Assembly: GCF_018638295.1 (NCBI RefSeq)
Contig: NZ_JABTTS010000009.1
Span: 201,987 to 265,986, forward strand
Reading direction: 5' to 3'
DNA: 64,000 nucleotides
Source of the DNA: Streptomyces sp. CHD11
GTDB taxonomy: Bacteria > Actinomycetota > Actinomycetes > Streptomycetales > Streptomycetaceae
Under the pieces are notes generated by a model. That model was not told where the DNA came from and ran no database searches. It saw nothing but the letters and a program-made list of their open reading frames with translations. Position 1 is the stretch's first letter. Each line of letters opens with the position of its first letter. A program made the position numbers and the translations under genes. Below, piece by piece: positions 18,467 to 26,476 of this stretch.

Positions 18467-18503
18467 ATAGCTTCCTCCGATCAACACGACCGAGTGTAGC
18501 TAT
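18467..18503. promoter_or_regulatory. Candidate OxyR binding region between oxyR and ahpC
   Basis: ATAGCT (18467-18472) and AGCTAT (18498-18503) are perfect inverted half sites 25 bases apart in the divergent oxyR/ahpC intergenic region, a layout typical of LysR-family sites. The assignment to OxyR is from position, not from a proven consensus. Confidence 0.5.
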
Positions 18504-18554
18504 TTCACGAATCAATCCTGCCTGTGCCAACATCAACAAGGTCCAACCCATGGG

Positions 18555-18577
18555 AAGCACCCGCGATCCGGGTGCTT
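18555..18577 (+). promoter_or_regulatory. Stem-loop in the ahpC leader
   Basis: AAGCACCCG (18555-18563) and CGGGTGCTT (18569-18577) form a perfect 9-bp stem with a 5-base loop, ending 20 bases before the ahpC start and just before its AAGGAGGG ribosome site. It may stabilise the transcript or tune translation. Confidence 0.5.
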
Positions 18578-18597
18578 CTGCGCTGCAAGGAGGGCCT

Positions 18598-19152
18598 GTG
18601 CTCACTGTCGGTGACAAGTTCCCCGAGTTCGAACTGACCGCCTGTGTCTCGCTGGAGAAGGGCAAGGAGTTCGAGACGATCAACCACAAGACCTACGAGG
18701 GCAAGTGGAAGATCGTGTTCGCGTGGCCCAAGGACTTCACCTTCGTGTGCCCGACCGAGATCGCCGCTTTCGGCAAGCTGAACGACGAGTTCGCCGACCG
18801 TGACGCCCAGGTCCTCGGCTTCTCCGGCGACTCGGAGTTCGTCCACCACGCCTGGCGCAAGGACCACGACGACCTGCGCGACCTGCCGTTCCCCATGATG
18901 GCGGACTCCCGGCACGAGCTGATGCGCGACCTCGGCATCGAGGGCGAGGACGGCTTCGCCAAGCGCGCGGTCTTCATCGTGGACCAGAACAACGAGATCC
19001 AGTTCACCATGGTGACCGCCGGCTCCGTCGGCCGTAACCCCAAGGAGGTCCTGCGGGTGCTGGACGCCCTGCAGACCGACGAACTCTGCCCGTGCAACTG
19101 GAGCAAGGGCGACGAGACCCTCGACCCGGTCGCGCTGCTGTCGGGGGAGTGA
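18598..19152 (+). CDS. ahpC: Alkyl hydroperoxide reductase C (typical 2-Cys peroxiredoxin)
   Basis: The 184-residue peroxiredoxin reduces hydrogen peroxide and organic peroxides. The peroxidatic Cys51 is in TFVCPTE. The resolving region has Cys164 and Cys166 in ELCPCNW, the three-cysteine arrangement of mycobacterial AhpC that works with AhpD. The GTG at 18598 is preferred because AAGGAGGG ends 5 bases before it and the protein then opens with the family's LTVGDKFPEF; the frame back to 18550 would translate the leader stem-loop. ahpD follows after 6 bases in the same transcript. Regulated by the divergent OxyR. Confidence 0.97.
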   Translation: MLTVGDKFPEFELTACVSLEKGKEFETINHKTYEGKWKIVFAWPKDFTFVCPTEIAAFGKLNDEFADRDAQVLGFSGDSEFVHHAWRKDHDDLRDLPFPMMADSRHELMRDLGIEGEDGFAKRAVFIVDQNNEIQFTMVTAGSVGRNPKEVLRVLDALQTDELCPCNWSKGDETLDPVALLSGE

Positions 19153-19158
19153 GCTGAG

Positions 19159-19692
19159 ATGTCCCTCGACTCCCTGAAGTCCCGCATACCGGACTACGCC
19201 AAGGACCTGAAGCTCAACCTGGGCTCGGTCATCGGCAACTCGGACCTGCCGGCCCAGCAGCTGTGGGGCACGGTGCTGTCGACGGCGATCGCCTCGCGCT
19301 CGGCCATCGTGCTGCGCGAGCTGGAGCCGGAGGCGAAGGCGAACCTGTCGCCGGAGGCGTACACGGCCGCGAAGGCCGCTGCCGCGGTGATGGCGATGAA
19401 CAACGTCTTCTACCGCACCCGTCATCTGCTGTCGGACCACGAGTACGGCAACCTGCGCGCCGGCCTGCGGATGAACGTCATCGGCAACCCGGGTGTCGAC
19501 AAGGTCGACTTCGAGTTCTGGTCCTTCGCGGTGTCCGCGATCAACGGCTGCGGCATGTGCCTCGACTCCCACGAGCAGGTGCTGCGCAAGGCCGGCGTGG
19601 AGCGGGACGCCGTGCAGGAGGCGTTCAAGATCGCCGCAGTGGTCCAGGCGGTCGCCGCCACCCTCGACGCGGAAGCCGTCCTCGCGGAGTAA
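19159..19692 (+). CDS. ahpD: Alkyl hydroperoxidase D, AhpC-recycling disulfide reductase
   Basis: The 177-residue AhpD is the helical carboxymuconolactone-decarboxylase-fold protein that passes electrons from dihydrolipoamide-type partners to AhpC. The catalytic set Glu119, Cys131, Cys134 and His138 (GCGMCLDSH) matches the mycobacterial Glu118/Cys130/Cys133/His137 with a one-residue offset. It begins 6 bases after ahpC with a GTGAGCTGAG region between them, so the two are co-transcribed from the OxyR-controlled promoter. A perfect terminator follows. Confidence 0.96.
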   Translation: MSLDSLKSRIPDYAKDLKLNLGSVIGNSDLPAQQLWGTVLSTAIASRSAIVLRELEPEAKANLSPEAYTAAKAAAAVMAMNNVFYRTRHLLSDHEYGNLRAGLRMNVIGNPGVDKVDFEFWSFAVSAINGCGMCLDSHEQVLRKAGVERDAVQEAFKIAAVVQAVAATLDAEAVLAE

Positions 19693-19710
19693 CTCCGCCG
19701 ACCGCTCCCC

Positions 19711-19749
19711 GTGTGGGCCCGTCCGCCTTCCCGGTGGACGGGCCCACAC
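19711..19749. terminator. Bidirectional terminator between ahpD and the AI-2E-family permease
   Basis: GTGTGGGCCCGTCC (19711-19724) pairs perfectly over 14 bp with GGACGGGCCCACAC (19736-19749), 19 bases after ahpD. The permease gene ends 142 bases further on, from the opposite direction. Confidence 0.85.
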
Positions 19750-19891
19750 CCGTGACCGGACTCCCGTGACCGGACCCCCGGGGCGCACCCCGCCTTCCGC
19801 CCTCCACCCTGCGCGGGCAGTGGGCGCGACAGCACCCCGCGCCACCCTCCGCTCCCGCGGGCCGTCGTGCCGCAGGGCGCGGGCCGGTGCC

Positions 19892-21319
19892 CTACTGGTC
19901 GTCGGGGTCGGTGGACTGCCGCTTGTGGAAGTCCGGTGCCGCCTGCTGCGGAGTGGGCGGCGCCGGGACCGGAGCGTCCGGGGCGGACATGGCCGTCGCC
20001 CCCCGTGGCCGCGGCGTCTGACGTACGGCCGTCTCGTGCGCGAACGCCCGCAGATAGCCGACGACCGTGTTGGTCACCGCGACCAGCGGCACGGCGACCA
20101 CCGCGCCGCCGATCCCGGCCACCATTCCGCCGGTGGCGACCGCCAGCACCACCGCGAGCGGATGGACCCGCACCGCCCGCCCCAGGATGAACGGCTGGAG
20201 GATGTGCCCCTCGATCTGCTGCACCGCCAGCACCACCACCAGCGTCATGACACCGGTGAACACCCCCTGGGTGACCAGCGCGACGACCACCGCCAGCGCT
20301 CCCGACACGACCGCACCGACGAGCGGGATGAAGGAGAACAGGAAGATGAAGACGGCGAGCGGCACCGCCATCGGCACGTCGAGGAAGTAGATGCCGAGAC
20401 CGATGAAGATCGCGTCGATCAGAGCCACTATCACCGTGCCGCGCACATACGCCGTCAGCGTCCGCCATGCGACCGGCCCGGCGCCGGCGACACCCGGGCG
20501 GGCGGCGGCCGGGACCAGCTTGAGGGACCATTCCCAGATCCGCTTGCCGTCGTAGAGCAGGAACAGGGTCGAGAAGACCGCCAGCAGTATGCCGGTGAGC
20601 GCCTCGACGACGACCGTCACGCCCTCCAGACCGGCCGAGGTGATCTGCTCGGTGTTGGCGCCGACCGCCTCCCGCAGGTTCTTGGCGATCTCGTTGATCT
20701 GTTTGTCGGTGACGTGGAAGGGACTGTTGAGCAGCCAGTTGCGCAGCTCGTCGATGCCGTCCTGGATCTGGTCGGACAGGTGGTCGATGTTCTCCATGAC
20801 CTGCCAGGTCACGAACCACCCGATGAGACCGATCACCACGAACCCGAACAGCGCCGTGAGCGCGGTGGCCGGCCCGCGCGGCACGCCGAGACGCCGCATC
20901 CGGGCCACCGTCGGCTGGAGCAGCGCGGTGATCAGCAGCGAGGCCACGAACGCCAGCACCACCAGCTGGACGGCGCTGATGACCCGCATGAGCACCCAGA
21001 CGGTGCCGGCCAGTACCAGCAGCCGCCAGCCGGCCTCGGCGGCGACCCGTACTCCCCAGGGCACGGCCTGCGCGGGGTCCGGCCGGACCGGGACGATGGC
21101 CGCGGCGGCGTACTCGGGCGACGAGGACGACGAACTCGACGAGGGCGACGAACTCGACGACGACACCTGGTCGGGGCTCGAAGCGCTCCGCGCCGAGCCG
21201 TCCTCGTCGTCGTCGGCCCGGCGGTGCCGCGCCACCTCGGCCCGGCGTTCCTCCAACCGCTTGCTGACCTCGGTCAGCCCGGCTCCGACCCGGCCGAGCC
21301 ATCCTGGCACTCGCGACAT
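19892..21319 (-). CDS. AI-2E family (PerM/UPF0118) transporter
   Basis: The protein is about 475 residues. After a charged N-terminal region (AEVARHRRADDDEDG, then a serine run) it has eight hydrophobic segments in the AI-2E/PerM arrangement: helices near 100-150, a long amphipathic region (SDQIQDGIDELRNWL), then a cluster of closely spaced helices from about 220 to 420. These include the glycine-rich FIGLGIYFLDVPMAVPLAVFI in part and FSFIPLVGAVVSGALAV. Members move small solutes or, in a few cases, protons and sodium; the name does not prove AI-2 export. The ATG at 21319 follows GGAAGAGGAC, which decides it over an upstream in-frame codon at 21352. The last 40 residues are Pro-rich. Confidence 0.85.
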   Translation of the reverse strand: MSRVPGWLGRVGAGLTEVSKRLEERRAEVARHRRADDDEDGSARSASSPDQVSSSSSSPSSSSSSSSPEYAAAAIVPVRPDPAQAVPWGVRVAAEAGWRLLVLAGTVWVLMRVISAVQLVVLAFVASLLITALLQPTVARMRRLGVPRGPATALTALFGFVVIGLIGWFVTWQVMENIDHLSDQIQDGIDELRNWLLNSPFHVTDKQINEIAKNLREAVGANTEQITSAGLEGVTVVVEALTGILLAVFSTLFLLYDGKRIWEWSLKLVPAAARPGVAGAGPVAWRTLTAYVRGTVIVALIDAIFIGLGIYFLDVPMAVPLAVFIFLFSFIPLVGAVVSGALAVVVALVTQGVFTGVMTLVVVLAVQQIEGHILQPFILGRAVRVHPLAVVLAVATGGMVAGIGGAVVAVPLVAVTNTVVGYLRAFAHETAVRQTPRPRGATAMSAPDAPVPAPPTPQQAAPDFHKRQSTDPDDQ

Positions 21320-21389
21320 GATCCGTCCTCTTCCCCCGTTTCCCTCCACCACTCCCCCTGGAGTCGTCGGTCAGACCGTACATGGCGAA

Positions 21390-21418
21390 AGCCCCGCACC
21401 GTAGGACGGTGCGGGGCT
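21390..21418 (-). terminator. Terminator of the secreted hydrolase gene
   Basis: A perfect 13-bp stem (AGCCCCGCACCGT at 21390-21402 with ACGGTGCGGGGCT at 21406-21418) is followed on the minus strand by TTT. It lies 48 bases after the stop codon of the lysozyme-fold hydrolase. Confidence 0.85.
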
Positions 21419-21465
21419 GTGCCAGGGTTGAGCGAAGCCGGGGGAAAAGCGGGCTCCCGGTCGTT

Positions 21466-22164
21466 CTAGTAGTAGTGGTTGGCCTGCCAGAACGTCCACG
21501 CGTCGCAGGGGCTGCCGTAGCGGTCGTTCATGTAGCCGAGGCCCCACTTGATCTGGGTGGCCGGGTTCGTCGCCCAGTCGGCTCCGGCGGAGGACATCTT
21601 GGAGCCCGGGAGCGCCTGCACGAGGCCGTAGGCGTCGGAGGTCGGGTTGTCGGCCGTGTAGTTCCAGCTCGACTCCCGCTGCACGATGTCGCTGAAGCAC
21701 TGGAACTGGTCCGCCGGAACCATCTGCCGGGCCATCGCCTGCACTTCGGCGATCGTGTAGGACGCCTGCGTCGCGAAGCTGGAGGCGTCGCGGGTCGCGG
21801 CGCGGCTGGCGGCGGCCTTGGCCTCCGCGCGCTCCTTGGCTTCCTGCTCCGCCTTCTCGGCCGCTTCCTTCTTCTTCGCGACCGCGGTCTCGGCGGCGGC
21901 CTTGCGGGCGGCCTCCTCGGCATCCTTCTTGGCACCGGCGTCCGCGGCGATGGCCATCGTCTCGGCCTGCTGCGTCAGCGACGCGGTCTGCACCTGGGCC
22001 TGCTGGCCCGCGGGGATGTCCGCGAGCAGCGTGGGGCCGCTTGCCGTCGCTTCGGCGTCGTTGTTCTGCGCGACGCTGCCCGAGGCAACACCGACGACGC
22101 TTCCGACAGCGGTGACCGCCGTGGCCGAGGCCACTGCGAATCCCCGGACCGACATCCGGCTCAC
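21466..22164 (-). CDS. Secreted transglycosylase-like (lysozyme-fold) cell-wall hydrolase
   Basis: The protein of about 232 residues has a signal peptide (SVRGFAVASATAVTAVGSVV), a central Ala/Lys/Glu-rich coiled-coil-like stretch (about residues 65-135) and a C-terminal lysozyme-like/SLT domain. The catalytic-type Glu is in SDIVQRESSWNYTADN, and SDAYGLVQALPGSKM and QIKWGLGYMNDRYGSPC follow. It should cleave glycan strands of peptidoglycan outside the membrane. The GTG at 22164 has GGAAGGA 6 bases before it; an ATG 18 bases upstream lacks a ribosome site, and an ATG three codons downstream is a further alternative. A long hairpin-rich leader precedes it, suggesting post-transcriptional control, which is common for such hydrolases in Streptomyces. 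Confidence 0.88.
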   Translation of the reverse strand: MSRMSVRGFAVASATAVTAVGSVVGVASGSVAQNNDAEATASGPTLLADIPAGQQAQVQTASLTQQAETMAIAADAGAKKDAEEAARKAAAETAVAKKKEAAEKAEQEAKERAEAKAAASRAATRDASSFATQASYTIAEVQAMARQMVPADQFQCFSDIVQRESSWNYTADNPTSDAYGLVQALPGSKMSSAGADWATNPATQIKWGLGYMNDRYGSPCDAWTFWQANHYY

Positions 22165-22440
22165 ACGGTTTCCTTCCAGCATCGCCCGCTTCGGTGACCC
22201 TCGCGGACGCAATCGTGCCCCTTGGCACTGGCCTCCCCAACTTCGGGTCACGGGAGGCACGGGCCCGGTGGGCAACTCCCGCGAAGGGAGCGCCGTGTGG
22301 TGCTCGGGCGGCATACGACGACGCTATGGAGTTGAGACTGTGGTTCTGCACCGCTGGGGGTACAGCTGTGTCGTATGCGGGGCCTGACAGGAGTGAGACT
22401 CTGCCGTAACCGAACAGCGCAAGGCAATTCTCTGTTGCGT
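22165..22440 (-). promoter_or_regulatory. Structured leader of the cell-wall hydrolase gene
   Basis: This 5' region holds a long-range perfect 9-bp pairing, GCATACGAC (22311-22319) with GTCGTATGC (22370-22378). Three local stems lie nearer the gene: CTCCC/GGGAG at 22276-22290, GCCTCCC/GGGAGGC at about 22230-22257, and GTGCC/GGCAC at about 22215-22228. A promoter-like TTGCCT-18-CAGAGT on the minus strand lies near 22390-22425. The motifs of the ydaO (c-di-AMP) riboswitch, such as CCGACAGCTAAC, are absent, so if it is a riboswitch it is of another kind. Confidence 0.4.
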
Positions 22441-22467
22441 GTGAAAGCTCACATCCCGTTTGCCCCT

Positions 22468-22487
22468 GGGGATTCCCGGAAATCCCC
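22468..22487 (-). terminator. Terminator after phoH
   Basis: GGGGATT (22468-22474) pairs with AATCCCC (22481-22487), leaving a 6-base loop, 88 bases after the PhoH stop codon and before the promoter region of the hydrolase gene. Confidence 0.5.
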
Positions 22488-22574
22488 ACACGCGCCGACG
22501 CCGCCCGGCTAGGCTCTTCACCTTTCCGGACGGCGTCAACTACCGAGTAACCGACCCTTGTTGGAACGTACCGG

Positions 22575-23900
22575 TCAGATCTGCCCGTCTTCGAGCATTT
22601 CGGTCACAAGAGCGGCGATCTGGGACCTCTCGGACCGGTTCAGGGTGACGTGCGCGAAGAGCGGATGCCCCTTCAGTTTCTCGACCACGGCGACCACGCC
22701 GTCGTACCGCCCGACCCGCAGGTTGTCCCGCTGGGCGACATCATGGGTCAGGACGACCCGCGAATTGGCCCCGATCCGGGACAGAACGGTCAGCAGGACG
22801 TTCCGCTCCAGCGACTGTGCCTCGTCCACGATCACGAACGCGTCGTGCAGCGAGCGCCCCCGGATGTGGGTGAGCGGCAGAACCTCGAGCATGCCGCGCG
22901 CGGTGACCTCCTCGATGACCTCCCTGCTGGTGACCGAGGACAGCGTGTCGAAGACCGCCTGCGCCCAGGGGCTCATCTTCTCCGCCTCGGAACCGGGCAA
23001 GTAGCCGAGTTCCTGCCCGCCCACCGCGTACAGCGGCCGGAAGACCATCACCTTCTGGTGCTGCCGGCGCTCCAGGACCGCCTCGAGGCCCGCGCACAGC
23101 GCCAGCGCCGACTTGCCGGTGCCGGCCCGGCCGCCCATGGACACGATCCCGACGTCCGGATCGAGCAGCAGGTCGAGCGCGATGCGCTGCTCGGCACTGC
23201 GGCCCTTGATGCCGAACACCTCCCGGTCGCCGCGCACCAGCCGGACGCCGCCGTCCGGAGTGACCCGGCCCAGCGCCTTGCCGCGCTCGGACTGGATGGT
23301 CAGACCGGTGTGCACGGGGAGGCCGGACGCCTCGGGCACATACACCCGCCCTTCCTCGAAGAGGATGTCCACCTGCTCGCCGGGCAGGGTCAGTTCGGAC
23401 ATTCCGGTCCAGCCGGAGGAATCCGTGATGGCGAGCTCCGCACGGTACTCCTCGGCGAGGAGACCGACGGAGGACGCCTTGATCCTGAGCGGGAGGTCCT
23501 TCGACACCACGGTGACGTCGAACCCCTCGGCCTGCAGGTTGCGGGCGACCGCGAGGATGCGGGAATCGTTGTCCCCCAGGCGGTAGCCGCTGGGCAGCAC
23601 ACCGGGATCCGAGTGGTTCAGCTCGACACGCACGGTGCCGCCGAGGTCCCCGGTCGGAAGAGGGGCGTCGAGGCGGCCGTACCGCACCCGGTAGTCGTCC
23701 AGCAGACGGAGTGCCTGCCGGGCGAAATAACCGAGTTCGGGATGGTTCCGCTTGGCCTCCAGTTCCGTCACCACGACGACGGGGAGCACGACCTCGTGCT
23801 CGTCGAAGCGGGTCAGGGCGCCTGGATCGGCCAGCAGGACGCTGGTGTCGAGTACATAAGTGCGCCGGTCGGGCTTGTGACGCTTTGCGCTGGTCACCAC
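22575..23900 (-). CDS. PIN-PhoH fusion ATPase
   Basis: The protein of about 441 residues joins an N-terminal PIN ribonuclease domain (about 12-150: [27 protein letters not shown], and NDSRILAVA with the metal-binding acids) to a C-terminal PhoH ATPase (about 240-435: Walker [14 protein letters not shown], Walker [11 protein letters not shown], and [10 protein letters not shown]). PhoH2-type proteins unwind and cut RNA in an ATP-dependent way. Two adjacent GTG codons (23900, 23897) can serve as start, GAGGGGG being 11 bases upstream of the first; both give the family's VTSAKRH opening, whereas the long frame beyond lacks a ribosome site. It stands alone downstream of the cis-prenyltransferase. 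Confidence 0.9.
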   Translation of the reverse strand: MVTSAKRHKPDRRTYVLDTSVLLADPGALTRFDEHEVVLPVVVVTELEAKRNHPELGYFARQALRLLDDYRVRYGRLDAPLPTGDLGGTVRVELNHSDPGVLPSGYRLGDNDSRILAVARNLQAEGFDVTVVSKDLPLRIKASSVGLLAEEYRAELAITDSSGWTGMSELTLPGEQVDILFEEGRVYVPEASGLPVHTGLTIQSERGKALGRVTPDGGVRLVRGDREVFGIKGRSAEQRIALDLLLDPDVGIVSMGGRAGTGKSALALCAGLEAVLERRQHQKVMVFRPLYAVGGQELGYLPGSEAEKMSPWAQAVFDTLSSVTSREVIEEVTARGMLEVLPLTHIRGRSLHDAFVIVDEAQSLERNVLLTVLSRIGANSRVVLTHDVAQRDNLRVGRYDGVVAVVEKLKGHPLFAHVTLNRSERSQIAALVTEMLEDGQI

Positions 23901-24082
23901 GGAAGGACGTACCCCCTCGGATGAGGTCGGGGAGCGACGGAGCGGAGCTGGACCGGTCGACGGCCGCCATGCACAGCGGGCCGAGAACCGGCCCCCCGCT
24001 GCTTCTTCCGTGCCGTGACCGCACGGTCGGGCTGGTGCAAAGGGCCTCCCGGGCGGACGACTCCCGCGTCGTCCGCTGAGAT

Positions 24083-24107
24083 CCGACACCCGTGATTCGG
24101 GTGTCGG
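24083..24107 (-). terminator. Terminator of the cis-prenyltransferase gene
   Basis: CCGACACCCG (24083-24092) pairs perfectly with CGGGTGTCGG (24098-24107) around the loop TGATT. It lies 133 bases downstream of the uppS-like stop codon. The rest of the 23901-24239 gap presumably holds the phoH promoter; I see no gene in it. Confidence 0.7.
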
Positions 24108-24239
24108 CCTGCCTGGCTTATTCCCTCATACGAGCGCAGCCATGCCACGGCATATGACGGCGTACCGGTGAACAGTGCGTGACCAGCGGTGCGGGAAAGG
24201 GAAGGAGAAGGCCGTACGGGCTCCGCCGGGCCCGCTCGC

Positions 24240-25013
24240 TCAGCCGCCGTAGCGCCGGCCGCGGGCGGCGTAGTCGCGCAGCGCCCGCAGGAAGTCGACC
24301 TTGCGGAAGGCCGGCCAGAACACGTCGCAGAAGTAGTACTCGGAGTGCGCGGTCTGCCAGAGCATGAAGCCGGAGAGCCGCTGCTCACCACTGGTACGGA
24401 TCACCAGGTCCGGGTCCGGCTGCTCGCGGGTGTAGAGGTGACGTCCGATCATGTCGACGTCGACCGCCTCGGCGAGCTCCTCCATCGGGGTGCCCTTCTC
24501 GTGGGCGTCGAGCAGCATGGAGCGCACGGCGTCGGCGATCTCCTGGCGCCCGCCGTACCCGATGGCGACGTTGACCACTATCCCGCTGACGTGCGCGGTG
24601 GCCGCCTCGGCCTCCTTGAGGGTGGTCTGCATCCCGGCGGGCAGCAGATCGGGCGTGCCGACGTGATGGACCCGCCAGCGTCCGTCGGCGGCGAGGCTGC
24701 GCACCACGTCCTCGATGATGCCGAGCAGCGGGACGAGCTCGTCCGCGGGCCGGTCGAAGTTGTCGGTCGACAGCAGCCAGAGGGTGACGACCTCGACCTC
24801 CGTCTCGCTGCACCAGCCGAGGAACTCTCCGATGTTGTCGGCGCCGGCCCGGTGGCCGTGGACGGTGCTGGAACCCGCGGCCTTCGCCCACCGGCGGTTG
24901 CCATCCATGATGACGCCGATGTGCTTGGGCACCTGAGCGGTGTCCAGGTGACCTTCCACCCGGCGTGCGTACAGCCTGACCAGCAGGCCGCGCAGCTTGT
25001 CGCGCAGGTTCAC
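24240..25013 (-). CDS. uppS: Isoprenyl transferase (cis-prenyltransferase, UppS-like)
   Basis: The 257-residue enzyme condenses isopentenyl diphosphate in cis onto an allylic primer, making the polyprenyl diphosphate lipid carrier for cell-wall synthesis at the membrane face. Signatures are GVIMDGNRRWAKA with catalytic Asp37, the hydrophobic-tunnel segment, and RTSGEQRLSGFMLWQTAHSE with the arginines that bind the diphosphates. This paralogue has the long N-terminal LYARRVEGHL extension of short-chain actinobacterial forms, so chain length may be shorter than C55. It is followed by its own terminator and then phoH. Confidence 0.92.
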   Translation of the reverse strand: MNLRDKLRGLLVRLYARRVEGHLDTAQVPKHIGVIMDGNRRWAKAAGSSTVHGHRAGADNIGEFLGWCSETEVEVVTLWLLSTDNFDRPADELVPLLGIIEDVVRSLAADGRWRVHHVGTPDLLPAGMQTTLKEAEAATAHVSGIVVNVAIGYGGRQEIADAVRSMLLDAHEKGTPMEELAEAVDVDMIGRHLYTREQPDPDLVIRTSGEQRLSGFMLWQTAHSEYYFCDVFWPAFRKVDFLRALRDYAARGRRYGG

Positions 25014-25180
25014 GTGATTGTCAGCCCCTCCGTACGGATCGGACAGGCGCGGCGCCCCGCCGCGTCGCGCGGCAAGCGGCCCGGTCTCGGCCGCGGGCGG
25101 CCCTGTCCGTATGGCGGTCCCCGAAGGCGAAGACTACTACCGCCGGGCCAGGGGCCCCCAAAGCCCGGTGGGCACGCCTG

Positions 25181-25780
25181 TCAGCCGTACGGCGCGTACT
25201 GCGGCGGCACGCCGTCCGCCCGGTGCCGCCGGAACCACCGCCCGGCCGAGCCCTGGCTGAGCAGAACGACGACCGCGATGGCGGTACCGAGCGGCAGGAT
25301 CCCCAGCGGAACACCCTGGGCCGTCGCGCTGAGCGCGAACAGGATCTGCACGGAGGCCAGCACGATCGAGGCGACGCGTACGCCGTTGCCCGCCTTCGGA
25401 TACCGGAACGCCAGGACGAACAGCGCGACGCTCATCAGATACGTGCTGAAGAACCGCCCCGCCTCCTCCGCTCCGACGACGGCACCGACCAGGACGGTGA
25501 TCAGCACGCCGAGCCCGAACGTCACGAAGATCACGATCTGGGCGGCACGCACGGAGCCGGGCATGGCCAGGGGCTGCTGCTGGGACGGGTCGTAGTACGG
25601 AGGGACACCGGGGTGGGGGTAGCCGGGTGCCGGGGCGCCGTAGGGGTGTGGCGGCCGGCCGTACCGGCCGCTCTGGTCGTACTGGCCGTACGCGGCCGGG
25701 GGCCCGTACTGACCGGGCTGACCGTACGGGCCCGGCCGGCCGGAGGGCTGATGAGGTGGTGTCGGGTGCTCGTTCGACAT
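25181..25780 (-). CDS. Pro/Gly/Tyr-rich membrane protein of unknown function
   Basis: The 199-residue protein has a cytoplasmic-looking N-terminal half made of short Pro-Tyr-Gly repeats (residues 1-75, such as YGQPGQYGPPAAYGQYD), then four hydrophobic segments (about 82-105, 112-128, 137-152 and 158-175) and a short basic tail ending QYAPYG. The layout is frequent among Streptomyces integral membrane proteins annotated only as hypothetical. No catalytic motif is visible. Its promoter region contains the 6C-like small RNA, whose terminator ends 52 bases upstream of its start. Confidence 0.75.
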   Translation of the reverse strand: MSNEHPTPPHQPSGRPGPYGQPGQYGPPAAYGQYDQSGRYGRPPHPYGAPAPGYPHPGVPPYYDPSQQQPLAMPGSVRAAQIVIFVTFGLGVLITVLVGAVVGAEEAGRFFSTYLMSVALFVLAFRYPKAGNGVRVASIVLASVQILFALSATAQGVPLGILPLGTAIAVVVLLSQGSAGRWFRRHRADGVPPQYAPYG

Positions 25781-25831
25781 GCCTGGACTCTAGCCAGCAG
25801 GTGTCCCGGGAGGCACCGCGCGGGACGGCAA

Positions 25832-25911
25832 GAAAAAACGGGCCGGTCCGTGGGGGGGATACGGACCGGCCCGAGGGGGGGTTTCCACCATAACCCTTCG
25901 TAAGTGATGCT
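25832..25911 (-). ncRNA. 6C-like small RNA
   Basis: On the minus strand, GGGTT-loop-AACCC (25896-25879) runs into a stretch of seven C (25881-25875). Then comes a perfect 12-bp hairpin (25872-25861 with 25851-25840) whose 9-base loop holds another seven C, ending in TTTTTT (25838-25833). Two C-run hairpin elements followed by a T tract define the actinobacterial 6C RNA, whose C-rich loops pair with G-rich ribosome sites of target mRNAs. A TTGTGG-17-CATCAC promoter-like pair lies just upstream (about 25935-25907). No protein gene ends here, so the terminator must belong to this RNA. The exact 5' end is a guess. Confidence 0.72.
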
Positions 25912-26476
25912 GCGCGCATTGGCGGGCCACAATCACTCTCCGGAGTCGCCCGGCGACGCCTCGGCGGCCCGGAATGGGGCCGTACAGGGCCTTCACATGG
26001 CCGAAACACCACGGGATCCTGCGGAAAACCGGAGGTTGAGGGGGCTGTGTGCAGATTGGGGCGCCGACACGCCCCCTGCTTGAGCCACTCTTCCGGCCGT
26101 CCCCCCGACGGGTGACACGGCGGCAACGCCCGCTTGACCGGCGACATGATCCACGGGTGCGGGCGGCGGCCTTCCGGGACCTCAGGGAGCCGGGTACCGC
26201 GCAGCCCCCTCCGCTGCGCGGTACCACCCCGCGCAGCTTTGCGTACGCGAATTACCTTGGTGTGAACCTACGTGAGACCACGGCCGCAGGACCAGCCGCA
26301 GACGATAACGATGCGGAAACCGGCGTCGCCCCCGAAGACGCCGTTCCCCACGAGCGCGGACGGGATCGGGTCACCGGGCCGGCAGGACCGCGGCGAGCGC
26401 CAGTGCTCCGGGCAGTGCCTGTGCGGTCAGGACGCGCCGGTGCGCGGTGAGACCGCCGTACGCATGGCGGCGATGG
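25912..26476. other. 565-base gap between the sRNA and methyltransferase genes
   Basis: The gap has a perfect 13-bp hairpin (26193-26205 with 26213-26225, loop of seven), which could end minus-strand transcription coming from the methyltransferase gene, and a weak CCGCC/GGCGG stem at about 26454-26470 right after that gene. A plus-strand GTG at 26262 opens a 62-codon frame to 26450 (start VNLRETTAAGPAADDND) with no ribosome site and no known relatives; it might be a small gene or a remnant. Otherwise I see nothing coding. Confidence 0.4.

Noticed and set aside
22165..22440. ydaO (c-di-AMP) riboswitch upstream of the cell-wall hydrolase
   Set aside because: The conserved blocks (GGGGTGAATC-like, CCGACAGCTAACCTCG-like) are absent on the minus strand, so only a generic structured leader is claimed.
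26251..26270. Iron-box-like TTACCTTGGTGTGAACCTA in the methyltransferase gap
   Set aside because: Only the right half resembles the IdeR/DmdR consensus; the left half has the wrong bases and no iron gene adjoins.
26049..26450. 133-codon plus-strand frame in the gap before the methyltransferase gene
   Set aside because: The first 70 codons run through a strong hairpin with no coding bias; only the last 62 codons from GTG 26262 have any merit, and that is noted as weak.
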